The notes beneath the pieces are model-generated. The model saw only the letters and a list, made by a program, of their open reading frames with translations, had not been told where the DNA came from and made no database searches. Positions 28,534 to 37,124 of a DNA stretch of 46,278 bases are shown in pieces (within the stretch, counting starts at the first letter, position 1; every line of letters starts with the position of its first letter). Origin of the DNA: Gammaproteobacteria bacterium (GTDB lineage Bacteria; Pseudomonadota; Gammaproteobacteria; Woeseiales; Woeseiaceae); NCBI GenBank assembly GCA_002685275.1, contig NYWX01000001.1:1-46278 (forward strand), read 5' to 3'. The position numbers and the translations under genes are program-made.

Positions 28534-29268
28534 TTAACTTTGGTTTGTTGGGTTTGCTAATATTTTTATTGCAACTTGTTGACCTGTTACCGAATAACCA
28601 ATGTATTCATATTCTAAACCATTGCTTTTAACAAATTCCTGAAATGCTTTGAATTCATGATGCTTCCAGCGATAGAAATTATAATATTCATCAAATAAAA
28701 TAATTGAACCTGGCCGCAATCTATTGCCAAGCAATTTGAAAATCATTGCAGTTGAAGAATATAAGTCACAATCAATGTGCAAAAAAGCAATAGAATCAGT
28801 ATATTTTTTTAAAAATATAGGAAGTGTTTTATTAAAATAACCAATATGTAGGTTGACATTGTCTGAAAATTTGGGAATACGCTTTTGGGCAAATGCACCA
28901 ATAAGATTTCCATTCCAGTGCTCTTGAATTCCATCAAAAGAATCAAAACCATGAACTGTATCCTTAATGGTTGATGCGATCCAACGCATTGATTTACCTC
29001 GACCTACACCAAATTCCAGATTCAGTCCCGACCCATCAATTTGTTTTAGAACATAATTAACCATGTGATGATGTTTTTCAAAAAAGGGCGCATCAGCCAT
29101 ATTAATTTTAATGTATTTTAAAGTCTCACTTTTAGCTTCAAGATTCATATCTAATAAAAGATTAGAGGAATAATATTTAAGCATGAAGCGACGAAAGAAA
29201 AACTCACCTAATGTTCGTTTAAATAATGACACTGCAACCCCTAGTATGTTTACTAAATTAAATAGCAA
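28534..29268 (-). CDS. TylF-like SAM-dependent methyltransferase
   Basis: Class I methyltransferase resembling the TylF/macrocin O-methyltransferase family. The SAM-binding motif NLEFGVGRGKSM is near residues 83-94. VHGFDSFDG follows, then the metal-ligand-like FLHIDCDLYSST and LFDEYYNF. Members methylate sugar hydroxyls in macrolides or glycans, and the substrate here is unknown. The frame runs 244 residues from a TTG at 29268 without a Shine-Dalgarno. An ATG at 29184 would drop 28 hydrophobic, basic residues that could form a membrane-associating helix. It is alone between glk (convergent) and fabA (divergent), with no glycosyltransferase nearby. Confidence 0.72.
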   Translation of the reverse strand: MLFNLVNILGVAVSLFKRTLGEFFFRRFMLKYYSSNLLLDMNLEAKSETLKYIKINMADAPFFEKHHHMVNYVLKQIDGSGLNLEFGVGRGKSMRWIASTIKDTVHGFDSFDGIQEHWNGNLIGAFAQKRIPKFSDNVNLHIGYFNKTLPIFLKKYTDSIAFLHIDCDLYSSTAMIFKLLGNRLRPGSIILFDEYYNFYRWKHHEFKAFQEFVKSNGLEYEYIGYSVTGQQVAIKILANPTNQS

Positions 29269-29388
29269 AGCAATTATTTGGATGTTAAAAATTTATATTA
29301 ATTTTGAAGAATCTTTTTATAAATAAATTTTTTAAAAATATTAATATTTATTACGCGAATACACTAATTATATTAGATTTAAGTAAAA

Positions 29389-29406
29389 TTAGATTCTTTG
29401 ATCTAA
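29389..29406. repeat. Short inverted repeat upstream of fabA
   Basis: TTAGAT (29389-29394) and ATCTAA (29401-29406) flank 6 nt in the 242-bp divergent region between the methyltransferase and fabA. It lies about 105 bp before the fabA ATG. It could be an operator or chance in AT-rich DNA; it does not resemble the known FabR palindrome. Confidence 0.25.
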
Positions 29407-29510
29407 CTTTAATTGGCGCAATTTCAATACTTCTTAAGAAGCTAAACGCGTAAAATAAGGTATTATACATTACTGCCTGAGTAGAGATTTATGCAAATTT
29501 TGGAGGGCGT

Positions 29511-30062
29511 ATGACAGATTCAGATTCTTCAGTGGTGGAAAACCTGCCAGATCCACAAAACTCCTATGATTATGAGGGTTTGCTTAAGGCAGGACGTGGT
29601 GAGTTGTTCGGCAAAGAAAATGGCCGACTTCCTAAACCACCAATGCTAATGACTGATAGAATTACAATGATTACAAACAATACGGGTAAATATGGTAGAG
29701 GTGAAATTAAAGCCGAATTAGATATTAATCCAAATTTGTGGTTTTTCAACTGTCATTTTGAGAGCGACCCAGTTATGCCGGGCTGTCTAAGTCTAGATGC
29801 CCTTTGGCAATTAGTTGGCTTTTATTTAGTTTGGGGAAAATATCAAGGAAAAGGAAGAGCATTAGGTGTCGGTAAAGTTAAATTTACTGGTCAAATATTA
29901 CCTACATCAAAGCTTGTTACATTCCAAATTGATATAAAAAGATTAATCTCACGTAAATTGGTTCTTGCTATTGCAGATGGAACAGTTTCTGTTGATGGTA
30001 ATGAAATTTACACAGCTGAAGACTTAAAAGTTGGTCTTTTTACTTCAATTGAAAACTTCTAG
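29511..30062 (+). CDS. fabA: Beta-hydroxydecanoyl-ACP dehydratase/isomerase FabA
   Basis: Hotdog-fold enzyme that dehydrates 3-hydroxydecanoyl-ACP and isomerises trans-2 to cis-3-decenoyl-ACP, the branch point for anaerobic unsaturated fatty acids. The catalytic pair is H82 and D96 in [20 protein letters not shown] (spacing 14 as in E. coli H70/D84). At 183 residues it is slightly longer than E. coli FabA (172) because of an extended acidic N-terminus. The ATG has a strong Shine-Dalgarno (GGAGGG) 4-5 nt upstream. fabB follows after 9 bp. Confidence 0.97.
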   Translation: MTDSDSSVVENLPDPQNSYDYEGLLKAGRGELFGKENGRLPKPPMLMTDRITMITNNTGKYGRGEIKAELDINPNLWFFNCHFESDPVMPGCLSLDALWQLVGFYLVWGKYQGKGRALGVGKVKFTGQILPTSKLVTFQIDIKRLISRKLVLAIADGTVSVDGNEIYTAEDLKVGLFTSIENF

Positions 30063-30071
30063 GATCTACAA

Positions 30072-31283
30072 ATGCGTCGCGTTGTAATTACAGGCCTTGG
30101 TGCTGTTTCATGCTTAGGTAATTCAAAAGAGGAAATTACTGAATCTCTTCGTTTAGGACGTTCAGGTATTGTTGCTAATGAGGAATTCAAGGAAATGGGA
30201 TTGCGCAGCCAAGTTTCTGGTAGCGTTGATATTAATACAAAAGATCTCATCGACAGAAAAGTTTTGAGGTTTATGGGTGATGCCGCAGCTTATGCCTATA
30301 TAGCTATGCAAAAAGCAATCGATGACTCCGGGCTTGATGATGCCGATGTTTCAAATATCCATTCAGGCATTATTGCTGCTTCTGGCGGAGCGTCAAGTGA
30401 AAATATCGTCAAAAGTGCTGATATATTGCGTTCTCGTGGAGTGCGAAAAATTGGACCTTATATGGTTACACGTACAATGGGTAGCTCAATATCGGCATGC
30501 CTTGCAACACCATTTAAAATCAAAGGTATAAATTATTCTCTCACATCAGCTTGCGCTACAAGCGCACATTGTATCGGTGCTGCAGCTGAGCAAATTCAAT
30601 TAGGTAAACAGGATATTGTTTTCGCGGGCGGTGGCGAGGAAGAGCATTGGACTCTCGCGTGTTTATTCGATGCAATGGGCGCACTTTCTTCTAAATATAA
30701 TGATAATCCGAAAACTGCATCACGTCCTTACGACGCTTCACGCGATGGATTTGTTATAGCGGCAGGAGCAGGAATGGTGGTTGTCGAAGAGCTTGAGCAT
30801 GCAAAAGCGCGCGGGGCAAAAATTTATGGTGAGTTAGTTGGATATGGTGCAACTTCAGATGGCAGTGATATGGTTGCCCCATCAGGTGAAGGTGCAATAC
30901 GCTGTATGGAAATGGCGCTTTCAACTGTCGAGAAACCAATTGATTATATTAATACACATGGAACTAGTACACCTGTTGGCGATATAAAAGAGGTCCAGGG
31001 GATGTCCAAATTATTTGGAGAAAATATTCCTAAGTTTGGTTCATCAAAATCAATGTGTGGCCACTCTTTAGGTGCAACAGGTGTTCAAGAGGCTATTCAT
31101 TGTTTACTGATGATGCAAGATGACTTTATAGCTCCATCGATTAATGTAGAAACTATTGATCCTCTAGTTGCTGATAAACCACTTGTTACAAGCCTGATTG
31201 ATAAAGCCGGCCTTACAACAGTTATGACTAACAGCTTTGGTTTTGGAGGCACTAACGGAACGCTGGTTTTTCAAAAATTATAA
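30072..31283 (+). CDS. fabB: Beta-ketoacyl-ACP synthase I FabB
   Basis: Condensing enzyme that elongates cis-3-decenoyl-ACP, working with FabA. The Cys-His-His catalytic triad is C161 (TSACATSAH), H296 ([11 protein letters not shown]) and H331 (CGHSLGATG), within two residues of E. coli FabB (163/298/333). The 403-residue length is standard. Pairing with fabA, 9 bp upstream, distinguishes FabB from FabF. Together they indicate membrane unsaturation made without oxygen. Confidence 0.97.
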   Translation: MRRVVITGLGAVSCLGNSKEEITESLRLGRSGIVANEEFKEMGLRSQVSGSVDINTKDLIDRKVLRFMGDAAAYAYIAMQKAIDDSGLDDADVSNIHSGIIAASGGASSENIVKSADILRSRGVRKIGPYMVTRTMGSSISACLATPFKIKGINYSLTSACATSAHCIGAAAEQIQLGKQDIVFAGGGEEEHWTLACLFDAMGALSSKYNDNPKTASRPYDASRDGFVIAAGAGMVVVEELEHAKARGAKIYGELVGYGATSDGSDMVAPSGEGAIRCMEMALSTVEKPIDYINTHGTSTPVGDIKEVQGMSKLFGENIPKFGSSKSMCGHSLGATGVQEAIHCLLMMQDDFIAPSINVETIDPLVADKPLVTSLIDKAGLTTVMTNSFGFGGTNGTLVFQKL

Positions 31284-31307
31284 CATCAAATAAAAATTTG
31301 ATAAAAA

Positions 31308-31330
31308 TATAGTAAGGATTGATTACTATA
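31308..31330. repeat. 8-bp inverted repeat downstream of fabB
   Basis: TATAGTAA (31308-31315) and TTACTATA (31323-31330) flank a 7-nt centre, between the fabB stop and the TauE-type gene. A second, all-A/T hairpin (ATCAAAT/ATTTGAT, 31285-31302) lies just after fabB. Neither has a following U-run. They could be a weak termination or operator region. Confidence 0.3.
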
Positions 31331-31442
31331 ACTATTTAAATTCTCATAAAAGAATGGCTGTGACATCCAATTTACATCTTAATTAAAAATTTTAAGATTA
31401 ATAATTTTAAGCCGATAAATTTAAAAACTGATATCAAAAGCA

Positions 31443-32258
31443 ATGATTGATAGCCTAATAATTTTTGGTATAGCAATGTTAATTACTGGAAGCGTTGCGG
31501 GCGTTCTAGCTGGGTTATTTGGAATTGGCGGCGGGATTGTTATAGTTCCTGTTCTTGAAATAATTTTAGAAATAATCGGCATTGACTCCTCAATTCGCAT
31601 GCATATATCAATCGCAACTTCCTTAGCAATAATTATTCCAACTTCAATTTCATCTGCACGAAATCATTATCGACATCGAGCTATTGATTTTAAAATTATA
31701 AAAAGTTGGACACCCTTTATTTTGTTTGGCGCTTTATTTGGGGCGTGGATAGCCTCTCAAGTTCACAGTCAAGTATTAGCGATTATTTTTGCTGGAATCT
31801 CAATGCTTATAGCATTAAAAATGATTTTTTTTACAGAAAACCGGGCTTTAACTGAAAATATACCTATTAACCCATTCATAAACCTAGTTCCAACTTCAAT
31901 AGGATGTTTATCAAGCATGATGGGTATTGGAGGAGGTACTTTTTCTGTAATGGTTTTGACTTTATTTAATCAGTCTATTCATCGCGCTATTGGCACGGCT
32001 GCATTATTAGGATTAATAATTAGTTTGCCAGGTACTTTTGGTTTTATTGTTGCTGGATGGGATGATCCACGTTTACCAGAAATGAGTTTAGGTTATGTAA
32101 ATTTGATTGGTTTTGCTTTAATTTCACCCATGTCAGCACTTACTGCACCAGTAGGTGTAAAAGTAGCATATTTGTTTTCTGAAAATAAACTCAGTAAGTT
32201 ATTTGGGTTACTTCTAATTTTGATAGCTCTTCGTTTATTTTATCGAACGCTTTCTTAG
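31443..32258 (+). CDS. TauE/SafE family (DUF81) membrane transporter
   Basis: An inner-membrane protein of 271 residues with about eight helices in two related halves. The duplicated glycine motif is seen twice: AGVLAGLFGIGGGIVIVP near residue 20 and SIGCLSSMMGIGGGTFSVM near 155-173. TauE/SafE proteins export sulfite, sulfoacetate or other sulfur-containing or organic anions, and substrate cannot be read from sequence. It starts 159 bp after fabB and is followed by the xdhC-like gene after 144 bp. In several bacteria such permeases sit beside xdhC-type genes, but a functional link is not shown. Confidence 0.85.
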   Translation: MIDSLIIFGIAMLITGSVAGVLAGLFGIGGGIVIVPVLEIILEIIGIDSSIRMHISIATSLAIIIPTSISSARNHYRHRAIDFKIIKSWTPFILFGALFGAWIASQVHSQVLAIIFAGISMLIALKMIFFTENRALTENIPINPFINLVPTSIGCLSSMMGIGGGTFSVMVLTLFNQSIHRAIGTAALLGLIISLPGTFGFIVAGWDDPRLPEMSLGYVNLIGFALISPMSALTAPVGVKVAYLFSENKLSKLFGLLLILIALRLFYRTLS

Positions 32259-32402
32259 TAAAATGATTATTTTTCGATATTCATTTGTTTCTGAATTAGA
32301 TGCAATATTAATTAATTTTATTAAAACTTAAGATTTATTTTTATATAAATAATGATTTAATAATATCTAAGGATTTGAATAATCGAATATTTATCACATC
32401 TT

Positions 32403-33287
32403 TTGGCGCAATTCTTTTGGAAGCATGTTTCTGAAGAGCGTCCATTGGCAATGATTACTGTATTAAGTACATCGGGCTCTACTTATAGTAAAGCTGGAAG
32501 TCAAATGTTGGTTAATAACTCAGGTGATTTTCATGGCATGTTATCTGGAGGATGTCTTGAAGGGGATTTAGCTGAGCGTTCTAAGAAAGTTATAGAAGAG
32601 GGGGTTTCAGAAGTTTTTACATATAACTTATTCGGCGATGATGAAATTTTTGGCTTAGGGGTTGGGTGTGAAGGGTCAATGAACATACTAATGCAACCAT
32701 TAAACTCAGAAAATAATTACCAACCTTTCCGTAAATTACTTGATACGCTAGAGTCTTCATCTGAAGCAAAAGCTTTAACTAATAATATGAGTTTGCAATT
32801 TGATAGTATTTGTATAAAAGCACCAATTCGTATTTTAATACTTGGAGCGGGTTTAGATGCAGATCCTCTCGTCTCCATTGCAAGCTTACTTGGATGGGAT
32901 GTTAGCGTCTCTGATCATAGGCCTTCTTTTATAGAGAGAATGAAAAAAAATGTTGATGTAAATGCTATTTGTATGCCTTGCCAAAGAATTTCAACTGAAT
33001 TAAATCTATCTCGATTTAATGCTGCTGTTGTTATGAGTCATAATTTAGAAGCAGATCGATCTTATCTGAGTGCGCTATCAAAATCTTCAATTAAATTTAT
33101 TGGATTGTTGGGGCCATTACATCGCAGAGAAAGAATCTTAAAAGATTTGAAATTTGAAGCACAAGCACTTGATGGACGTTTAAGAGGTCCGGTAGGTAAA
33201 AAGATTGGTGGCAGAGGTCCGGCTGCAATCGCTTTAGAAATAGCTGCAGAATTGCAGTCATATTTTCACAAAAGTAAACATAATTAA
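32403..33287 (+). CDS. XdhC/CoxI family protein (molybdenum hydroxylase maturation)
   Basis: XdhC-family chaperones bind molybdenum cofactor, promote its sulfuration and deliver it to xanthine dehydrogenase or CO-dehydrogenase-like enzymes. The N-terminal XdhC/CoxI domain shows STSGSTYSKAGSQMLV and LSGGCLEGDLAE (48-59). The C-terminal Rossmann-like domain begins at IRILILGAGLDADPLV (about 142-157) and ends with GLLGPLHRRERIL and GPVGKKIGGRGPAAIALEIAAE. The listed TTG start lacks a Shine-Dalgarno. The frame is open back to 32379, where an AAGGA at 32369-32373 precedes ATA/ATC codons, so the true start may be earlier. The stop overlaps the convergent MocA-like gene by 4 bp. Confidence 0.85.
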   Translation: MAQFFWKHVSEERPLAMITVLSTSGSTYSKAGSQMLVNNSGDFHGMLSGGCLEGDLAERSKKVIEEGVSEVFTYNLFGDDEIFGLGVGCEGSMNILMQPLNSENNYQPFRKLLDTLESSSEAKALTNNMSLQFDSICIKAPIRILILGAGLDADPLVSIASLLGWDVSVSDHRPSFIERMKKNVDVNAICMPCQRISTELNLSRFNAAVVMSHNLEADRSYLSALSKSSIKFIGLLGPLHRRERILKDLKFEAQALDGRLRGPVGKKIGGRGPAAIALEIAAELQSYFHKSKHN

Positions 33288-33877
33288 TTTAAGTTATTAA
33301 AATCTTCTTGTGTATCAATATCAAACCCTGCGGAGGGTAGTTGAATTTTTTTCACGCTGAATTGAATATTATTCATAACTTTTTTTGCTCCCAATTCCCC
33401 TTTAAGGTTAATAAGTGATGGGTATGAATCTTTTGGAAATAAGATTGGTGGACCCTCTGTTCCACTGTAACTTGAAGCTATAATCTCATTGCTAGATCCT
33501 GACCATGTTTTTATAAGCATCTTGAGTTGCTGCGATGAAACTAGGGGCTGATCACCAAGAATAATTAAGACAGCATCTGCAATTTGTTGAGTAGAATTCA
33601 CTGCTGTTGCAATGCTTGATCCTAAACCATTCTTAAAATTAGAATTAAGGATTAGTGAATCAGCTAATCCACCAGATGCCTCAATTACAGCATCGGCATT
33701 ATGCCCTACAATAAGACTTACACGATTTTTGCAAGCGCCCTGTGCGGCTAATAGAGCATGTTGAACCATTGGTAAACCACGGAAAATTTGAGTAAGTTTA
33801 GTTTTGCCAAATCTAGATGACTGGCCAGCTGCTAAAACACAGGCATGAATAATTGGTTTTGATAACTTATTTGTCAT
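33284..33877 (-). CDS. MocA/MobA-like nucleotidyltransferase (molybdenum cofactor)
   Basis: A GT-A-fold nucleotidyltransferase of 197 residues. The N-terminal loop VLAAGQSSRFGKTKL (14-28) binds NTP, and LIILGDQPLVS contains the metal-binding Asp. MocA forms molybdopterin cytosine dinucleotide for hydroxylase-type Mo enzymes; MobA would make the guanine form. The adjacent XdhC-like gene favours MocA. No hydroxylase structural genes lie in the window. A further relative, a CTP-dependent sugar or polyol transferase, is less likely. Confidence 0.8.
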   Translation of the reverse strand: MTNKLSKPIIHACVLAAGQSSRFGKTKLTQIFRGLPMVQHALLAAQGACKNRVSLIVGHNADAVIEASGGLADSLILNSNFKNGLGSSIATAVNSTQQIADAVLIILGDQPLVSSQQLKMLIKTWSGSSNEIIASSYSGTEGPPILFPKDSYPSLINLKGELGAKKVMNNIQFSVKKIQLPSAGFDIDTQEDFNNLN

Positions 33878-33933
33878 TATTTAAAAAAATTTATAGTAAA
33901 ATTTTATGATATGTTTTTAAAAAAAGGAAATAA

Positions 33934-34464
33934 ATGAAACACATAATTTTTTTATATTCAACAGTTGATGGCCATACATCTAAAATTTGTAATTTTTTGG
34001 CAAAGATTGTTGAAAGTCATGGCTTTAAAGCTGATGTTGTTCAATTAACACCCGAAAGCGAAATTGATCTTGAAGCATTTGACCAAATCGTAATTGGAGC
34101 CAGCATTCGTTACGGTAAACACCGACCTGAACTAGAGCAATTTATTGATGATAATATTAAGTCAATTAAAACAAAAAAGGGTGCTTTCTTTTCAGTTAAT
34201 GCAGTTGCAAGAAAACCAGACAAGAAGAGTGTTTCCACAAATCCTTATGTTAGGAAATTTCTAAATAAAACTATTTGGAAGCCTGAAATTGTTGGAGTAT
34301 TTGGCGGTATGATTAATTATCCAATTTATGGATTCTTGGATAAATATATGATTCTATTAATTATGTGGATAACTAAAGGGCCAACAGATTTGAATGCAAA
34401 GGTAGATTTTACAGACTGGGATGATGTTAAAGCATTTGGTAAAGCTCTCTGTAAGATTAAATAG
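33934..34464 (+). CDS. hemG: Protoporphyrinogen IX dehydrogenase (quinone), HemG type
   Basis: Flavodoxin-like, membrane-associated enzyme oxidising protoporphyrinogen IX to protoporphyrin IX with quinone as acceptor. The 176 residues (E. coli HemG 181) begin with the FMN phosphate loop YSTVDGHTSKI (8-18), then VIGASIRYGKH and the HemG-specific insertion with basic residues (ARKPDKKSVSTNPYVRKFL). That insertion and FGGMINYPIYGFLDKYMI separate it from ordinary flavodoxins. AAAGGAAATAA gives a good ribosome binding site for the ATG. It lies apart from hemA. Confidence 0.9.
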   Translation: MKHIIFLYSTVDGHTSKICNFLAKIVESHGFKADVVQLTPESEIDLEAFDQIVIGASIRYGKHRPELEQFIDDNIKSIKTKKGAFFSVNAVARKPDKKSVSTNPYVRKFLNKTIWKPEIVGVFGGMINYPIYGFLDKYMILLIMWITKGPTDLNAKVDFTDWDDVKAFGKALCKIK

Positions 34465-34491
34465 AATATAAATGTAATGAAAAAATTTTAT

Positions 34492-35898
34492 TTACCTAAT
34501 CTTTTTTATAAATTTAATTTTTTTCTTGCTGTGAGGTGCATAACGAAATGCTATGTCAGGCCACCATCTTCGTTTCATAACAGATTTCATATGACTAAAA
34601 GTTTCGAAGCCTGATCGACCACCATAAACACCCATACCACTTGAGCCAACACCTCCAAACGGAAGATCATCTACAGCCATAAACATCATGACATCGTTAA
34701 TACAGACATTGCCTGAGCTAATTGAATCTAAAAATTTATTCTCAGATTTTTTATTGTTTGTGAAAATATACGCTGAAAGTGGTTTTTCTCCTTGACGAAT
34801 AATTTGGATAGCATCGTCAAGGTGATTTATTCTGATAATAGGGAGTAAAGGTCCAAAAATTTCATCTTGCATAATGGGGCTATCAAGAGACACGTTAGTT
34901 AGTAGAGTTGGAGCAATATATCTTGTATTTTCTTCTATTTCTCCACCTACAGCGATATGTTCTGATTGGATTAGAGAGCTGACACGTTTGAAATGCTTAT
35001 CATTAATAATTCGTCCATATGATTCAGATTCTTGAGGATTTTTACCGAACATTTCTTTAATATTTTTTGCAATCAAAGGAACTAACTTTGACTCAGTTTT
35101 AGCATCTGTCAGAATATAATCAGGTGCGATGCACGTTTGGCCCGCGTTAGTAAATTTACCCCATGCAATACGTCTAGCTGTTATATTAAGATTTGCATCA
35201 GGCATAACTATACAAGGTGATTTTCCTCCTAATTCAAGTGTTACTGGAGTAAGATTTTTAGAAGCGGCTCTCATTACTATTTTTCCAACATTGCAGCCGC
35301 CAGTATAAAGAATATGGTCAAATTTCAGGTCTAGAAGGGCAGATGTTTCTTCTGCAGCACCTTCGACAACTTTCACACATTCTGAATCTAAATATTTAGG
35401 TATTAATTTAGAAATAATCTCAGAAGTCTTTGGTGCTAATTCAGATGGCTTAATTACAACACAATTCCCAGCAGCTATAGCTGCTGACATGACTGATAAT
35501 GTAAGTTGTAAAGGGTAATTCCAAGTACCGATAATAAGCACAACACCAAGGGGTTCGGGTTGGATCCAACTTTTACCGGGCTGACCAATCATTGGGGTAA
35601 AGACACGCCTTATTTTTGACCATTTTTTGAGATTTTTTCTGTTATACGCAGCGCTATGACTTATATAAGACGTTTCCATTGTGAATGATTCAAGTTCTGA
35701 CTTATTAAGATCTGATTTAAGGCATGAGAATAATTCTTTTTCACATTCATTCATCATCTTTTCAATTGCATGCAGTTGCTTATATCGCCATGCAAGATCT
35801 TTAGTTTTACCCGTATCAAATATGGTTTTTAAGCCATTTAAAATTTCAGAGTAATCAGGATATGATTTTTTAACTTTTTTGTGTGGTAAAAAAGACAT
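34492..35898 (-). CDS. Aldehyde dehydrogenase, class 3 (coniferyl/fatty aldehyde type)
   Basis: NAD(P)-dependent ALDH of 468 residues. The blocks IIGTWNYPLQLTL (cofactor domain), VTLELGGKSP (general-base Glu) and FTNAGQTCIAPDY (catalytic Cys) are intact, and PFGGVGSSGMG..GGRSGFETFSHMKSV is characteristic of the ALDH3 branch, which includes fatty-aldehyde and coniferyl-aldehyde dehydrogenases. The C-terminal tail ends in a very basic run (HSKKKIKFIKKIR), which might associate with membrane. No hydrophobic anchor is visible. It diverges from the yeiH-like gene across 115 bp. Confidence 0.9.
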   Translation of the reverse strand: MSFLPHKKVKKSYPDYSEILNGLKTIFDTGKTKDLAWRYKQLHAIEKMMNECEKELFSCLKSDLNKSELESFTMETSYISHSAAYNRKNLKKWSKIRRVFTPMIGQPGKSWIQPEPLGVVLIIGTWNYPLQLTLSVMSAAIAAGNCVVIKPSELAPKTSEIISKLIPKYLDSECVKVVEGAAEETSALLDLKFDHILYTGGCNVGKIVMRAASKNLTPVTLELGGKSPCIVMPDANLNITARRIAWGKFTNAGQTCIAPDYILTDAKTESKLVPLIAKNIKEMFGKNPQESESYGRIINDKHFKRVSSLIQSEHIAVGGEIEENTRYIAPTLLTNVSLDSPIMQDEIFGPLLPIIRINHLDDAIQIIRQGEKPLSAYIFTNNKKSENKFLDSISSGNVCINDVMMFMAVDDLPFGGVGSSGMGVYGGRSGFETFSHMKSVMKRRWWPDIAFRYAPHSKKKIKFIKKIR

Positions 35899-36013
35899 TA
35901 CTACCTCAGTTTTTTAACTAGCCATGTTAAATATTAAAAAGAATTTATAAATAATGTTTATGGTTTCACATACTGTATGATATTAAATAACAATTTAACA
36001 AGGAATAATCTTA

Positions 36014-37120
36014 GTGACCAAAAATTTAAAGTCATTTGGCTGGTGGTTAGGTTTAAGCCTAGCACTTTTGGTATCGGTCACAGCAGATTTTTTTGCAGAA
36101 TGGCTCGGTATTATAGTTTTTGGATTTAAAAAAAGCCCTATTAGCGCCATTATGATAGCAATTACTATAGGTATCATAATCGCAAATGCATCAAATTTAC
36201 CCAGAAACATTCAATCTGGACTTAAATTTTGCACTTCATTTATCTTACGCTTAGGCATAATGCTTCTTGGTATTCGATTAAGCTTGATTGGGGTAGGGCA
36301 ATTTGCATTGATTGCTTTACCTTTCGTTATCATCACAATATTAGTTGGTTTATTTACAATTGGTTTTATTGGACGTCGTATGGGACTCCCAACACAACTT
36401 TGTGGATTGATTGCTGTTGGATCTAGTATTTGTGGATGCTCAGCAATTGTTGCTACAGCACCACTAATTAAAGCTAATGAATCTGAAGTTAGTTATTCAG
36501 TAGCTTGTATTACAATTTTTGGACTAGTTGCTATGCTTATTTATCCAATAATTGCACACCATTTATTTTCATCTCAGCCTGAACTAGCAGGCCTTTTTCT
36601 CGGCACTTCAATTCATGAAACCGCCCAAGTAACGGGTGCTGCCATGATTTATGAGGCACAATACAACGCTCCCATTACTCTTGATGTAGCAACAGTCACC
36701 AAATTGGTAAGAAATCTTTGTATGCTTTTTTTAATACCATTAGTAGGAATTTTATATAGCCCTAAATCGATAATTAACGAGAGAAAACAAATAAATTACT
36801 TGAATTTTGTTCCATGGTTTATTATTGGCTTTGCCGCGATGTCGGCATTACGAACCATCGGTGACATGGGTAATATACCTTTTGGACTATTTGATTCGTC
36901 TCAATGGATGGAATTAGTTTTATTTATTAAGGAAACTTCTGAACAACTTCTGTTATTGGCAATGGCTGCAGTTGGACTTACTACAACATTCGATGGGATT
37001 ATTAAAATTGGAATAGCGCCATTTATATTAGGATTGTTTTCTGCAATATTAATTGGAGGTGTTAGTCTTACATTAATAAATTTATTTGCATCTGATCTTA
37101 TAAGTTTATTAATTATTTAG
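36014..37120 (+). CDS. YeiH family (UPF0324) putative sulfate/anion exporter
   Basis: Inner-membrane protein of 368 residues with about ten helices. Family landmarks are LRLGIMLLGIRLSL, CGLIAVGSSICGCSAIVATAPLIKA and LFLGTSIHETAQVTGAA. YeiH members have been proposed to export sulfate or related anions, and the evidence for this is limited. The start is GTG at 36014, supported by AAGGA at 35999-36003. A CATAC-T-GTATG palindrome lies upstream, near 35971. The stop is 4 bp from the convergent hydrolase stop. Confidence 0.88.
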   Translation: MTKNLKSFGWWLGLSLALLVSVTADFFAEWLGIIVFGFKKSPISAIMIAITIGIIIANASNLPRNIQSGLKFCTSFILRLGIMLLGIRLSLIGVGQFALIALPFVIITILVGLFTIGFIGRRMGLPTQLCGLIAVGSSICGCSAIVATAPLIKANESEVSYSVACITIFGLVAMLIYPIIAHHLFSSQPELAGLFLGTSIHETAQVTGAAMIYEAQYNAPITLDVATVTKLVRNLCMLFLIPLVGILYSPKSIINERKQINYLNFVPWFIIGFAAMSALRTIGDMGNIPFGLFDSSQWMELVLFIKETSEQLLLLAMAAVGLTTTFDGIIKIGIAPFILGLFSAILIGGVSLTLINLFASDLISLLII

Positions 37121-37124
37121 AGGT

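Noticed and set aside
31285..31302. ATCAAAT/ATTTGAT hairpin after fabB as an intrinsic terminator
   Set aside because: The stem is wholly A/T and the following bases are mostly A on the plus strand, so no U-run; weak in this AT-rich background.
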